64,000 nucleotides of DNA, taken from positions 1 to 64,000 of the forward strand of contig JBOFFC010000079.1 of the NCBI GenBank assembly GCA_051648405.1, in the 5' to 3' direction. Origin of the DNA: JBOFFC01 sp051648405. Lineage in GTDB: Bacteria > Planctomycetota > Planctomycetia > Pirellulales > Lacipirellulaceae. The notes below the pieces were generated by a model. The model saw only the letters and a program-made list of their open reading frames with translations. It ran no database searches and was not told the origin of the DNA. This document shows, piece after piece, positions 8,955 through 17,043 of the stretch. Both the position numbers and the translations under genes were made by a program. Positions within the stretch are counted from its first letter, which is position 1; every line of letters starts with the position of its first letter.

Positions 8955-9815
8955 CTAGGAGGACTCAACGCTCTGGAAGATCGCTTCGAGTTCTTCACGC
9001 GTCGGCCGCAGGTCACTGGCGACCCCTCGGCGAGCCTGGTCGATCACCACCTTCGGCGGGATGTCGTTGGCCGTCGCGACGATGATCCCCGAGATCGTGC
9101 GGAAGAACGCCAGCTCGGCGATACCCAGCAGTTCCATCCGCGCCGCGAGGGGCGCGAAGAATCCGTACGACAGCAGAATCCCGAGGAAGGTCCCCACCAG
9201 GGCGGCGCCCACCTTGTGGCCGATCTCTTCGACCGGCCCGTCGATGTGGCCCATCGTGATCACGATCCCGAGCACCGCCGCGACGATTCCGAACCCCGGC
9301 AGACCGTCGGCGGTCTTCATCAGCGCCGCAAGCGGGGCGTGGTGCTCGTCGTGGATCACCTGTAGTTCGGCAGCGAACAGCTCGGGGAGCTGCTCTTTCT
9401 TGGCGGAGCCTTCGACCAGGGGAAGCAACCCGTCGCAGATGAACTGCGTGACGTGATGGTTGCTCGAGACCTTGGGGTACTTCGAGAAGATCGCGCTCTC
9501 GTGCGGGTCGTTGACGTGCGACTCGAGGGCGAGCAGGCCGTCGCGTCGAGCGGTGCGCAGCAGGTCGTACATCAACCGGAACAGGTCGGCGTACACCTCG
9601 CGGCCGAACGGCGAGCCCTTGATCGTTTGCAAGACCCCCTTGAAGAGATCGACCAAGACTTTCTTCGTCGACATCATGATCAGCGCGCCGAGCGAAGCGC
9701 CGCCGATCGTGACGATCTCTGAGGGGTGAACCAGTGAGTGCGCGTGGCCACCGGCCATGGCGAAACCGCCAAGCACGCAGCCGACGACGACGATGCAGCC
9801 GACGATGACGATCAT
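8955..9815 (-). CDS. motA: Flagellar motor stator protein MotA
   Basis: A 286-residue inner-membrane protein matching MotA in length and order. It has two N-terminal helices (MIVIVGCIVVVGCVLGGFAMAGG and the VTIGGASLGALIM segment), a cytoplasmic loop with charged residues that touch the FliG rotor, then two helices (LPGFGIVAAVLGIVITMG and VGTFLGILLSYGFFAPLA). The PGFGIVAAVLGIV motif is diagnostic. It forms the ion channel with MotB. ATG 9815 was chosen because it begins the first membrane helix; the longer upstream reading is Arg-rich. First gene of the motA-motB operon. No other flagellar genes are in the window. Confidence 0.92.
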   Translation of the reverse strand: MIVIVGCIVVVGCVLGGFAMAGGHAHSLVHPSEIVTIGGASLGALIMMSTKKVLVDLFKGVLQTIKGSPFGREVYADLFRLMYDLLRTARRDGLLALESHVNDPHESAIFSKYPKVSSNHHVTQFICDGLLPLVEGSAKKEQLPELFAAELQVIHDEHHAPLAALMKTADGLPGFGIVAAVLGIVITMGHIDGPVEEIGHKVGAALVGTFLGILLSYGFFAPLAARMELLGIAELAFFRTISGIIVATANDIPPKVVIDQARRGVASDLRPTREELEAIFQSVESS

Positions 9816-10080
9816 GGTTGCACACCAAGGGCGCGGCGGCCGACGGGCCGGGTCGCGGAAGTCTCTCCCTGAGGATTGCTCGCCCCCCGGCGCACGACGG
9901 GGGCGGGCCGGGCGATCGCGGCGTTTCGCTTTGCCGAGGGTGCGGCCACGCGGGTCGCGCGGGTCAAGCGGGATCTGCGGGCGACCACATCTCAAAGGGT
10001 GGAGCGACCTACCCGCTGTCGTCGGAACGGAGGCAAGGACCTAGAATCGGACGTCCCCACCGGCAGTCGCCCCCCGCGCG

Positions 10081-11505
10081 ATGATCTCCCGGTCCACTGC
10101 GATGCCTCACCCCTCCACAATCTTGGGCACTGAATTGGTCGCCAACCCCGCCCCCATCCCCGTCCATCGGGTTGTGATCGTCGGCGGCGGGTTCGCCGGC
10201 CTGAACGCGGCGAAGGCTTTGCGGCGGGCCCCCGTCGAAGTGACGCTGATCGACAAACGGAACTTCCACCTTTTCCAGCCCCTGCTGTACCAGGTCGCGA
10301 CCGGGGGGTTGTCTCCCGCGAACATCGCGGCCCCCCTGCGCGGCGTGCTGAAGCGCCAGCGGAACTGCCGGGTGTTGATGGCCGAGGTGCGTGGCTTCGA
10401 TCTAGACGCCCGGCGCGTGATGCTCGGCGACGAGCACGTCGACTACGACACCCTGATCGTCGCCGCCGGGGCAGGGCACAGCTACTTTGGTCACCCCGAG
10501 TGGGAACGCGACGCGCCGGGGCTGAAGACGATCGAGGACGCGACTTCGATTCGTCACCGCGTGCTCGGCGCCTTCGAGCAGGCCGAGCTGACGAGCGATC
10601 ACGAGCTGCGGCGTGCGCTGTTGAACTTTGTCGTCGTTGGCGCCGGGCCCACGGGGGTCGAGCTCGCCGGCGCACTAGCCGAGATCGCCAACTTCAGCCT
10701 CAAGCACGACTTCCGGGCGATCGACCCACGCGACGCCCACGTCCAACTGATCGAGGCCGGGCCCCGGGTCCTCGCCGCCTACCCCGACGACCTGTCCGCC
10801 AGCGCACGCAAGTCCCTCGAACACCTCGGGGTTGTCGTCCGCACCGAGACCCGAGTCGAGCAGATCGACGGCGAGTCGGTCCGCGTCTGCAACGCACAGG
10901 GGTGTGAAGTGATCCCGACGCGCACCGTGTTGTGGGCCGCCGGCGTGCAGGCATCGCCGCTGGCGAAGATGCTCTCCGAGGCGACCGGGTCGCCGCTCGA
11001 CCGAGCCGGGCGCGTCGAGGTGACCGCCGACCTGTCCCTCCCCGGGCGCCCCGAGGTCCTCGTGCTGGGGGACATGGCGCACTGCAAAGGAGACGACGGC
11101 AAGCCCCTCCCCGGTGTCGCCCCCGTCGCCATCACGCAGGGGAAGTTCGCCGCAAAGCTGGTGACCGCCCGCCTGCGGCGCAGCACCCTGCCGTCGTTCC
11201 GCTACCGAAACCCGGGCAACCTCGCCACGATCGGCAAGAGCGCCGCCGTGGCCGACCTCGGCAGGCTGCACTTCACTGGTTTCATCGCGTGGGTGCTGTG
11301 GTTGTTCGTCCACCTGATGCAGATCGTCAGCTTCCGCAACCGGCTGCTGGTGCTGATGCAGTGGGGCTGGAGCTACTTCAGCTACGACCGCGCCGCGCGG
11401 TTGATCACCGGCTACCCGGCGCCAGTCGAGCGGAGCGCGCCGACTGCGGGTCAGCCGCAGGCGAGCGATCCGACACCGAAGGCCGAGCTGGTCGGCGCGC
11501 CGTAG
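10081..11505 (+). CDS. ndh: Type II NADH dehydrogenase (NDH-2)
   Basis: A 474-residue FAD/NAD(P)-dependent oxidoreductase. The FAD-binding Rossmann motif is VVIVGGGFAGLNAAKAL (about 31-47) and the NAD-binding motif is VVVGAGPTGVELAGAL (about 182-197). FHLFQPLLYQVATGGLSP and VLVLGDMAH are characteristic NDH-2 blocks. The C-terminus has an amphipathic/hydrophobic segment (FIAWVLWLFVHLMQIVSFRNR) that binds it to the inner face of the membrane. It passes electrons from NADH to quinone without pumping protons. ATG 10102 is an alternative start; the first ~28 residues are not conserved. It converges with the xylanase gene, only ~20 bp between stops. Confidence 0.9.
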   Translation: MISRSTAMPHPSTILGTELVANPAPIPVHRVVIVGGGFAGLNAAKALRRAPVEVTLIDKRNFHLFQPLLYQVATGGLSPANIAAPLRGVLKRQRNCRVLMAEVRGFDLDARRVMLGDEHVDYDTLIVAAGAGHSYFGHPEWERDAPGLKTIEDATSIRHRVLGAFEQAELTSDHELRRALLNFVVVGAGPTGVELAGALAEIANFSLKHDFRAIDPRDAHVQLIEAGPRVLAAYPDDLSASARKSLEHLGVVVRTETRVEQIDGESVRVCNAQGCEVIPTRTVLWAAGVQASPLAKMLSEATGSPLDRAGRVEVTADLSLPGRPEVLVLGDMAHCKGDDGKPLPGVAPVAITQGKFAAKLVTARLRRSTLPSFRYRNPGNLATIGKSAAVADLGRLHFTGFIAWVLWLFVHLMQIVSFRNRLLVLMQWGWSYFSYDRAARLITGYPAPVERSAPTAGQPQASDPTPKAELVGAP

Positions 11506-11526
11506 CCTTCGAGCTTCGCCAGCACG

Positions 11527-12666
11527 TCATGGCTTCTCTTTGGCCACGTCGATCACGCTCCAAAACGCGGGCTTCGGCGCCAGCTCGCGGTCGAACATCA
11601 GCGGGTGAGACGTGCGCCCGGGCACCGGCCAATAGTTGAGCCAAGTCCAGCCGTCGCCGATCCCCCAGAACGTGACGCGGGTCACCGCCCGGCGATGCTT
11701 GCGAAACAACCTGAAGATCGACGCGTACCGCGCGGCGAGCTTCTGCTGCATCTCGTCGGGGAAGCCGTCGGCGTAGGGGTTCGACTCAGCGGTCAGCTCG
11801 CCACGGCGCGAGACCTCCGCACCCCCACCGTCCCACGGCATCGGCAGGGAGTTCACGTCGAGTTCCGTGATCATCACCGCGACCTTCATCCGCGCGTAGT
11901 CGGCGAGGGTGGCGTCGATCTCCGCTTCGGTCGGGTAGTCGATGCTCCAGTGCGATTGCAACCCGACGCCGCTGACCTTGCACCCAGCGCGGCGCAGCTC
12001 GCGGACGAGCCGTGCGGTGGCGGCCCGCTTCTCGGGTCGCTCCATGGAATAGTCGTTGTAGTAGAGCTCGGCGTCCGGGTCCGCGTCCTCGGCGCAGTGG
12101 AACGCGAGCGTCAGGTACCCGTCGCCAAGGGCCCGCCGCCACGGCGAGTCGCGCAGCGTCCCGTCGTCGTTGATCGCCTCGTTGACGACGTCCCAGCCAT
12201 CGACTCGCCCCTTGTACCGCCCAACGACGGTGCGGATGTGATCGCGCAGGCGCGCCTCAACGACTTCCGGCGCGGCCGGGTTGCCGTCGGTTCCCTGGAA
12301 CACCCACGGCGGGGTCTGCTCGTGCCACACCAGGGCGTGACCGATCACCGTCTGGCCGTGGCGTTCGGCGAAGTCCACCAAGGCGTCGGCGGCCGCGAAG
12401 TCGTAGCGTTCGGGCTCGGGGTGGATCGGCCCCCACTTCATGCAGTTCTCGGCGGTCACGCTCGTGTACTGTTGCGAGACGAGGTCGAGCTCGCGCCCCG
12501 GTGGCTGCGTGAGCAGATGGCTGCTGATCGCCGCGCCAACCAGGAAGTCCCGCCGAAACAGCTGACCAAGCGAGGGGAGGTCGCTAGGGGGCGCGGCGAC
12601 GCAAAGGCACGCGCTCGCCACCGTGGTCACGAGGCACGTCGCGCGTAGGTTCATCGGCGCTGTCAT
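11527..12666 (-). CDS. Secreted endo-1,4-beta-xylanase (GH10)
   Basis: A 379-residue GH10 glycoside hydrolase with a signal peptide (NLRATCLVTTVASACLCVAA, about 5-24). The acid/base Glu is in WDVVNEAI and the nucleophile Glu in MITELDV. Other GH10 landmarks are TAENCMKWGPIHP, GHALVWHEQTPPW and TFWGIGDGWTWLN. It cuts internal beta-1,4-xylosidic bonds in xylan, in the periplasm or outside the cell. No binding module, dockerin or sorting signal is present, unlike the neighbouring GH25. Start ATG 12666; ATG 12654 is equally possible. It lies 73 bp downstream of the GH25 gene on the same strand and may be co-transcribed. Confidence 0.93.
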   Translation of the reverse strand: MTAPMNLRATCLVTTVASACLCVAAPPSDLPSLGQLFRRDFLVGAAISSHLLTQPPGRELDLVSQQYTSVTAENCMKWGPIHPEPERYDFAAADALVDFAERHGQTVIGHALVWHEQTPPWVFQGTDGNPAAPEVVEARLRDHIRTVVGRYKGRVDGWDVVNEAINDDGTLRDSPWRRALGDGYLTLAFHCAEDADPDAELYYNDYSMERPEKRAATARLVRELRRAGCKVSGVGLQSHWSIDYPTEAEIDATLADYARMKVAVMITELDVNSLPMPWDGGGAEVSRRGELTAESNPYADGFPDEMQQKLAARYASIFRLFRKHRRAVTRVTFWGIGDGWTWLNYWPVPGRTSHPLMFDRELAPKPAFWSVIDVAKEKP

Positions 12667-12739
12667 TGGGAGAGGTCGAGGTGGCGTAGAAACAACCCCG
12701 ATTCTACCCCGACTTCGGCCGAGTTGCCCCCCGTGGCGG

Positions 12740-15076
12740 CTACTCGGCGTGCCTTGGTGCGCGCCGACGAGCGATCGACCTCGACCCAAAGATCGCGAAC
12801 CCGCAAAGGCCGAGCGCAGCGGCGGTCGGCTCGGGGACCGCGGCCGCGCGTGCGGAAGCGGGCAGTGACGCCCCGATGTTGTCCCGCCACACCGTGTAGT
12901 GCGACGCGTCAACGCTCCCTGAGGCGGCCGTATTGAGCAGCGCACTCGCCGACGAGCCGTAGCTCTCCGCCCAGACAGTGAAGTCGGCCGTATCGACCGC
13001 GCCGTCGTTGTTGAAGTCCCCGGCGAGGCCGGAGAGCACCTCGAGCACGACGCCGTTGCCGACGCCCCGCGCGACCAACGCCGGGCCGTTGCTGGTCAAC
13101 GTGCCGAACGCGCCGCTGCGGCTCGTGGCGCCGACGAACAGCGAGAACGTCGTGCCGAAGGCCGGCGCGTAGCCGGGACCGAACGTCACCTGGAGCGTCG
13201 CGGCGGGGTCAATCGCGAGCGAGCCGCCGAGGCCAACGGTGTCGAAGCTCGCTGCCGAGTTGACGTCGATCGCCAGCGTCGAGCCGGCGGCGAACGCCAT
13301 CGACCCGGTGTTCAGCCGCCCGATCGTCACGCCGGGGGCAATCGTGCCGCCGACCGTCACGGCGCCCGAGGCTGTCCCCGTGCCGCCGAGCGTTCCGCCA
13401 ACGGCGACATTGACGGGCCCGGTTCCGGTCGCCGACCCCGTTGAGTTGGTCAATTGCAGGACCCCGGCGCTAACCGTCGTTCCACCAGCGAACGTGTTCG
13501 CCTGCGAGAGACGCAGCACGCCGGCGCCCCCTTTGTTGAGCCCGCCATTGGTTACGGCGGCATCGAACGACACATCGACCGCAGCGGACCCGTTGTTGAC
13601 CGTGACCGTGCGCGTCGCCCCCCCGAGCGAGATCGCTCCCGCAGAGCCCGAACCAGTCCCCCGTTGCACCTTCGCCGTCGCGCTCCCAAGGGGTGCGAGC
13701 GTCACGTCGCCGCTCAACGCGAGCGATCCGGACGTCGTCGCCGGCACCAGGTTCACCGTGTCGAACGTAACCGTACCCCCGCCGAGCGTCAGGGTCTGCG
13801 TCGAATCGACCTGCACCGTGTGCGCGCTGACCGAGCCGCCGGTGATCGATACCGGCGCCGCGACTTGCACGGTGAACGGCGACGGGAAGGGGTTCGCCTC
13901 GACCAGCGGCACGTAATTCACGTTCAGCGAGCCGCCAGTGACGTTCAGCGACTCCCTGGCGACCAGTTTGCGGAGGTTGTGCGTCCCCGCGTCGAGCGTC
14001 ACGGTGACGTTCGCCGCGGTGCGGTCGAGGATCACGGTGTCATCGATCCCCGGCAGCCGCGCGCTCGGCAGGACCATCGTCCCGATCCGCGCTGGCTGGC
14101 CAGGGCCTTGGACCGGGGCGACGGCCGTCTGGCCGCTGTTCCAGTTGGCGACCGTGCTCCAATTCCCGTCGGCGTTGTTGACCCACAGCGCGGGGACCAG
14201 TTGGTCCTTGACGAACTCGATCCCTCCTTGGGCCACGTTCACGTCGAGGTCGGTCCCGCCGTTGTTGAACGAACTGAGCCGCCCGGTGCTGGCGTACTGC
14301 CAGAAATGCCACGGGTGGGTTGGCCGCGGGGCGTCGTCCCACGGGCCGTAGAACTGGGCGAACGAGTCCTTCGGGTGACCAGTCTGGATGTTGATCGAGT
14401 TGGGGTTCGCTTGGTTTGGGTAGCGTGCGACCCAGAGCACGGGGAAAGCATCGACGATCGACGACTGCACGACGTTCGCCGCGTAGTTGCCGTTGATGTA
14501 CATGATCGGCCGGACGCCGGTAACGTCGAAGATGCGGTTCGAGAAGTCGATCGAGAACTGCGTGATCTGGGCGTCGGTCCGAAAGCCGTCACCCGCCTCT
14601 AGGTCGAACACGGGCAGAATGTAGCCCGGGCGCATCCACGGGCCGGCCATCTGCAGGAAGTGATTCGCCTCGTCGAGCCCCGTGTTGGCGATCCCGTTCG
14701 CGTTTTGCGTCGTCGCGATGACGTCGGGGCGCGAGAAGTGATAGGGCCCCGCGTAGATCCCCGCCGCGGTGGCCCGCGTGATGTTCTGCACGAAGTACTG
14801 GTCGTCGTACCGCTGCGACAGCGTGTTGCCGTTCAGCGTATTGTTCGGGTCGTTTTGGTTGTAGACCCCCGTCGTCCCGCCACGGCTAGAGCGGATGAAG
14901 GCGAACCGCTGGTCATCGACGTTGCGAAGGTTGTTCCAGGTGGTTTGCGAGATGCTCCCCTGCCACGCCGAGACGTCGATGCCGCGAACGCGTTGGGAAA
15001 TCGAATCGCTCCCGGAGCACGCTACGGCCGCGAACGCGCAGAACCTAACCAACCGATCGCAACGCGAAGGACCCAT
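12740..15076 (-). CDS. GH25 muramidase with beta-strand repeats, dockerin-like repeat and PEP-CTERM
   Basis: A 778-residue multidomain surface protein. After a signal sequence (about 1-22, where FAAVAC could also be a lipobox) comes a GH25 lysozyme domain (about 30-240). Asp34 (GIDVSAW) and the Asp158/Glu160 pair (LPVFDLEAG) match the GH25 active site, so it should cut the MurNAc-GlcNAc bond. The middle is beta-rich, with autotransporter-associated strand repeats (NKGGAGVLRLSQANTF, GGTTVSAGVLQL). The end carries two dockerin-like repeats (GDFNNDGAVDTADFTVW, SVDASHYTVWRD), then VPEPTAAALG, a hydrophobic helix and an Arg-rich tail (PEP-CTERM). The ATG at 15076 has AGG about 5 nt upstream. A wall hydrolase displayed on the cell surface is unusual. 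Confidence 0.87.
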   Translation of the reverse strand: MGPSRCDRLVRFCAFAAVACSGSDSISQRVRGIDVSAWQGSISQTTWNNLRNVDDQRFAFIRSSRGGTTGVYNQNDPNNTLNGNTLSQRYDDQYFVQNITRATAAGIYAGPYHFSRPDVIATTQNANGIANTGLDEANHFLQMAGPWMRPGYILPVFDLEAGDGFRTDAQITQFSIDFSNRIFDVTGVRPIMYINGNYAANVVQSSIVDAFPVLWVARYPNQANPNSINIQTGHPKDSFAQFYGPWDDAPRPTHPWHFWQYASTGRLSSFNNGGTDLDVNVAQGGIEFVKDQLVPALWVNNADGNWSTVANWNSGQTAVAPVQGPGQPARIGTMVLPSARLPGIDDTVILDRTAANVTVTLDAGTHNLRKLVARESLNVTGGSLNVNYVPLVEANPFPSPFTVQVAAPVSITGGSVSAHTVQVDSTQTLTLGGGTVTFDTVNLVPATTSGSLALSGDVTLAPLGSATAKVQRGTGSGSAGAISLGGATRTVTVNNGSAAVDVSFDAAVTNGGLNKGGAGVLRLSQANTFAGGTTVSAGVLQLTNSTGSATGTGPVNVAVGGTLGGTGTASGAVTVGGTIAPGVTIGRLNTGSMAFAAGSTLAIDVNSAASFDTVGLGGSLAIDPAATLQVTFGPGYAPAFGTTFSLFVGATSRSGAFGTLTSNGPALVARGVGNGVVLEVLSGLAGDFNNDGAVDTADFTVWAESYGSSASALLNTAASGSVDASHYTVWRDNIGASLPASARAAAVPEPTAAALGLCGFAIFGSRSIARRRAPRHAE

Positions 15077-15669
15077 CGCCTGACGCCCACTTGATTCGAT
15101 GCGTGGGGAGGCCGACGCCCCCCCCGAGACTCGGCCGCACCGCAGGGATTGCGGCGCTCGCTGGACGGACCCTCGCGCTCGCTGAGCCGGGGACCGGGTC
15201 GGGCCAAGCCGATCAGCCCCTGTCGCCCAGGCGAAGGTCCCTAACTCTGCTCCTGGTATCAGCATAGGGACGCCCCGAGGGAGCCACAACGAGTTCGCAC
15301 GATCCGATTTCGCGCCGCTGCGCACGACGGCGCAAAGGCATGATTCGCATGCGCTTTAGCGCATCTAGGCGACGCCCGGTGACCCGCCGGCCCCGGGTCG
15401 GGGGGCACGGGATGGGCCCTTAGTAGGTCGGCTTCGCGATTGATTTGCTAAGCCCGTCGCATGCGACGCTGCGCACGGGGTCAACCGGGCCAAACCAGGG
15501 GTTGCATGAAGACCAAGCGCAGAAACGGTTAACGATTGGTGAAGCTTTGATGAAACCTCCTCCTGGGTGGTTGAGCGATCGGACGACTGCCCATAGGGTG
15601 CCGGCCTCCGAGCGAGTGGACGTCACTGGCTCACCCTCAACAGGCCGTTCGCACAGGACGCGATCGTCG
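15077..15669. other. Intergenic region between divergent GH25 and DUF1559 genes
   Basis: About 590 bp with no gene I can support. It should hold the promoters of both divergent genes. A perfect inverted repeat ATGCGC-ttta-GCGCAT lies at 15349-15364, and could be an operator or small hairpin. No promoter boxes are clear. Confidence 0.4.
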
Positions 15670-16866
15670 ATGAACAGGCGCCCTTACGGATTCACCCTAG
15701 TCGAGCTGCTGGTCGTGATCGCGATCATCGGCATCCTGGTCGCGCTGCTGTTGCCGGCCGTGCAAGCGGCGCGCGAGGCGGCGCGGCGGACGCAGTGCAC
15801 AAACAAGATGAAGCAGCTCGCGCTGTCGGTGCTCAACTACGAGTCGGCCAACGGCTACCTCCCCCCTGGGGGGCCGACGTGCTTGCACGAGAGCGGCGCC
15901 CCCCCGTGGTTCGTAGGGGGCAACTCGGTGCAGGGGAACTGCTACGGTCCGAACTGGGCCCTGCAGCTCTTCTCGTACATCGAAGAGGGGGGGCTCGCCG
16001 GTCTGGCGAAGGCGGCCCTCGACGACCCCAGCGAGCGTGACCGCGCGAACCCGTTCGACACGTGGGACATGCAAGACAAGGGCAATCGCAACTGGCGGGC
16101 GTTCCACGAGAACACCGCCACAACCCTCGTCTGCCCGAGCTCCGGGACCGAAGGGGCCCTCGTCCCCTACAACGATGGGGACGACGACACGAGCGGCATG
16201 GGGCTCGGCCACCTCTCGAAGGGGAACTACGCCGCGAATTTCGGCGGCCACGGAATGGGCGAGGCGGTCCACTACCAGTCGCAGGCGTACCGAAATACCC
16301 GGCCTGGGTGCGGCGGGATGTTCGGGATGGAGAAGATCTCTAAAGAACCCGTCCAGCGCCGGGTGGGGAAGGGGCTCACGCTCGCGAAAGTGAGCGATGG
16401 GTCGTCGAAGACCGCGATGTTCAGCGAGGTGTTGACCTACAACGACCCCAACGAGGCGGGGGGCTCGGTGGACGAGACGGTTTCTCAAGGCAACAACGAC
16501 TGGCGTGGCGCTTGGATGGTCCCCGGGATGGGGGCGAGCGGATTTAGCGGCCGCTTGCAGCCGAATACGAACCTCCCCGACCGGATTCCCGCCTGCGGGA
16601 CGAACCTCGACCCGCGCCTGCCGTCGGCTCTGTCGGTCGCGACCGAGCTGCCGTGTGTCGAGACCCCTGACACGCCGAACACCTGGGCCGCCGCCCGCAG
16701 CGCGCACCCGGGGGGCGTCAACGTGGCGATGGGAGACGGCTCCGTCACGTTTGTCGATGACGACGTTAACTTCGAGACGTGGCGAGCCCAGACCACTCGC
16801 GCCGGGGCGGACCCGACGGGCAACCCCGCAGACGGCCCGTGCCCAACCGTCGCACCGGGAACTTGA
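15670..16866 (+). CDS. DUF1559 pseudopilin-like secreted protein
   Basis: A 398-residue protein of the DUF1559 family, greatly expanded in planctomycetes. It starts with a type IV prepilin signal: basic MNRRPYG, then the FTLVELLVVIAIIGILVALL helix and PAVQAAREAARRTQC; prepilin peptidase should cut after Gly7. The body follows the DUF1559 pattern with NYESANGYLPPGG near the start and the C-terminal H-x-GG...GDGSV motif (AHPGGVNVAMGDGSVTF). The exact role is unknown; it is thought to be exported in a pilin-like way. Two more family members occur at 25120 and 43713. ATG 15670 places the prepilin signal at the N-terminus. Confidence 0.9.
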   Translation: MNRRPYGFTLVELLVVIAIIGILVALLLPAVQAAREAARRTQCTNKMKQLALSVLNYESANGYLPPGGPTCLHESGAPPWFVGGNSVQGNCYGPNWALQLFSYIEEGGLAGLAKAALDDPSERDRANPFDTWDMQDKGNRNWRAFHENTATTLVCPSSGTEGALVPYNDGDDDTSGMGLGHLSKGNYAANFGGHGMGEAVHYQSQAYRNTRPGCGGMFGMEKISKEPVQRRVGKGLTLAKVSDGSSKTAMFSEVLTYNDPNEAGGSVDETVSQGNNDWRGAWMVPGMGASGFSGRLQPNTNLPDRIPACGTNLDPRLPSALSVATELPCVETPDTPNTWAAARSAHPGGVNVAMGDGSVTFVDDDVNFETWRAQTTRAGADPTGNPADGPCPTVAPGT

Positions 16867-17043
16867 GCGTCGATGGCGACCGACTTTGTCGGTCACACGG
16901 ATTCTGCACACGGCGTTCACACCCTCTTCACGACGCTCGGCTTTAATCACCAGAGCATGGCAACCGCGGCGGCCGATCGGCGCGTCGCGAACGGATTCGC
17001 TTCCTCGACTCACCAGCAACTCAATCCGACGGAGACTTCGCCG

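Noticed and set aside
8214..9365. Long open frame opposite motA/motB
   Set aside because: It mirrors real genes in a high-GC genome and has no recognisable domain, while the minus strand encodes clear MotA and MotB.
11605..12648. 347-codon open frame opposite the xylanase
   Set aside because: Shadow of the GH10 gene; composition is typical of antisense high-GC frames.
13454..14602. 382-codon open frame opposite the GH25 gene
   Set aside because: No family match in its sequence and all motifs lie on the opposite strand.
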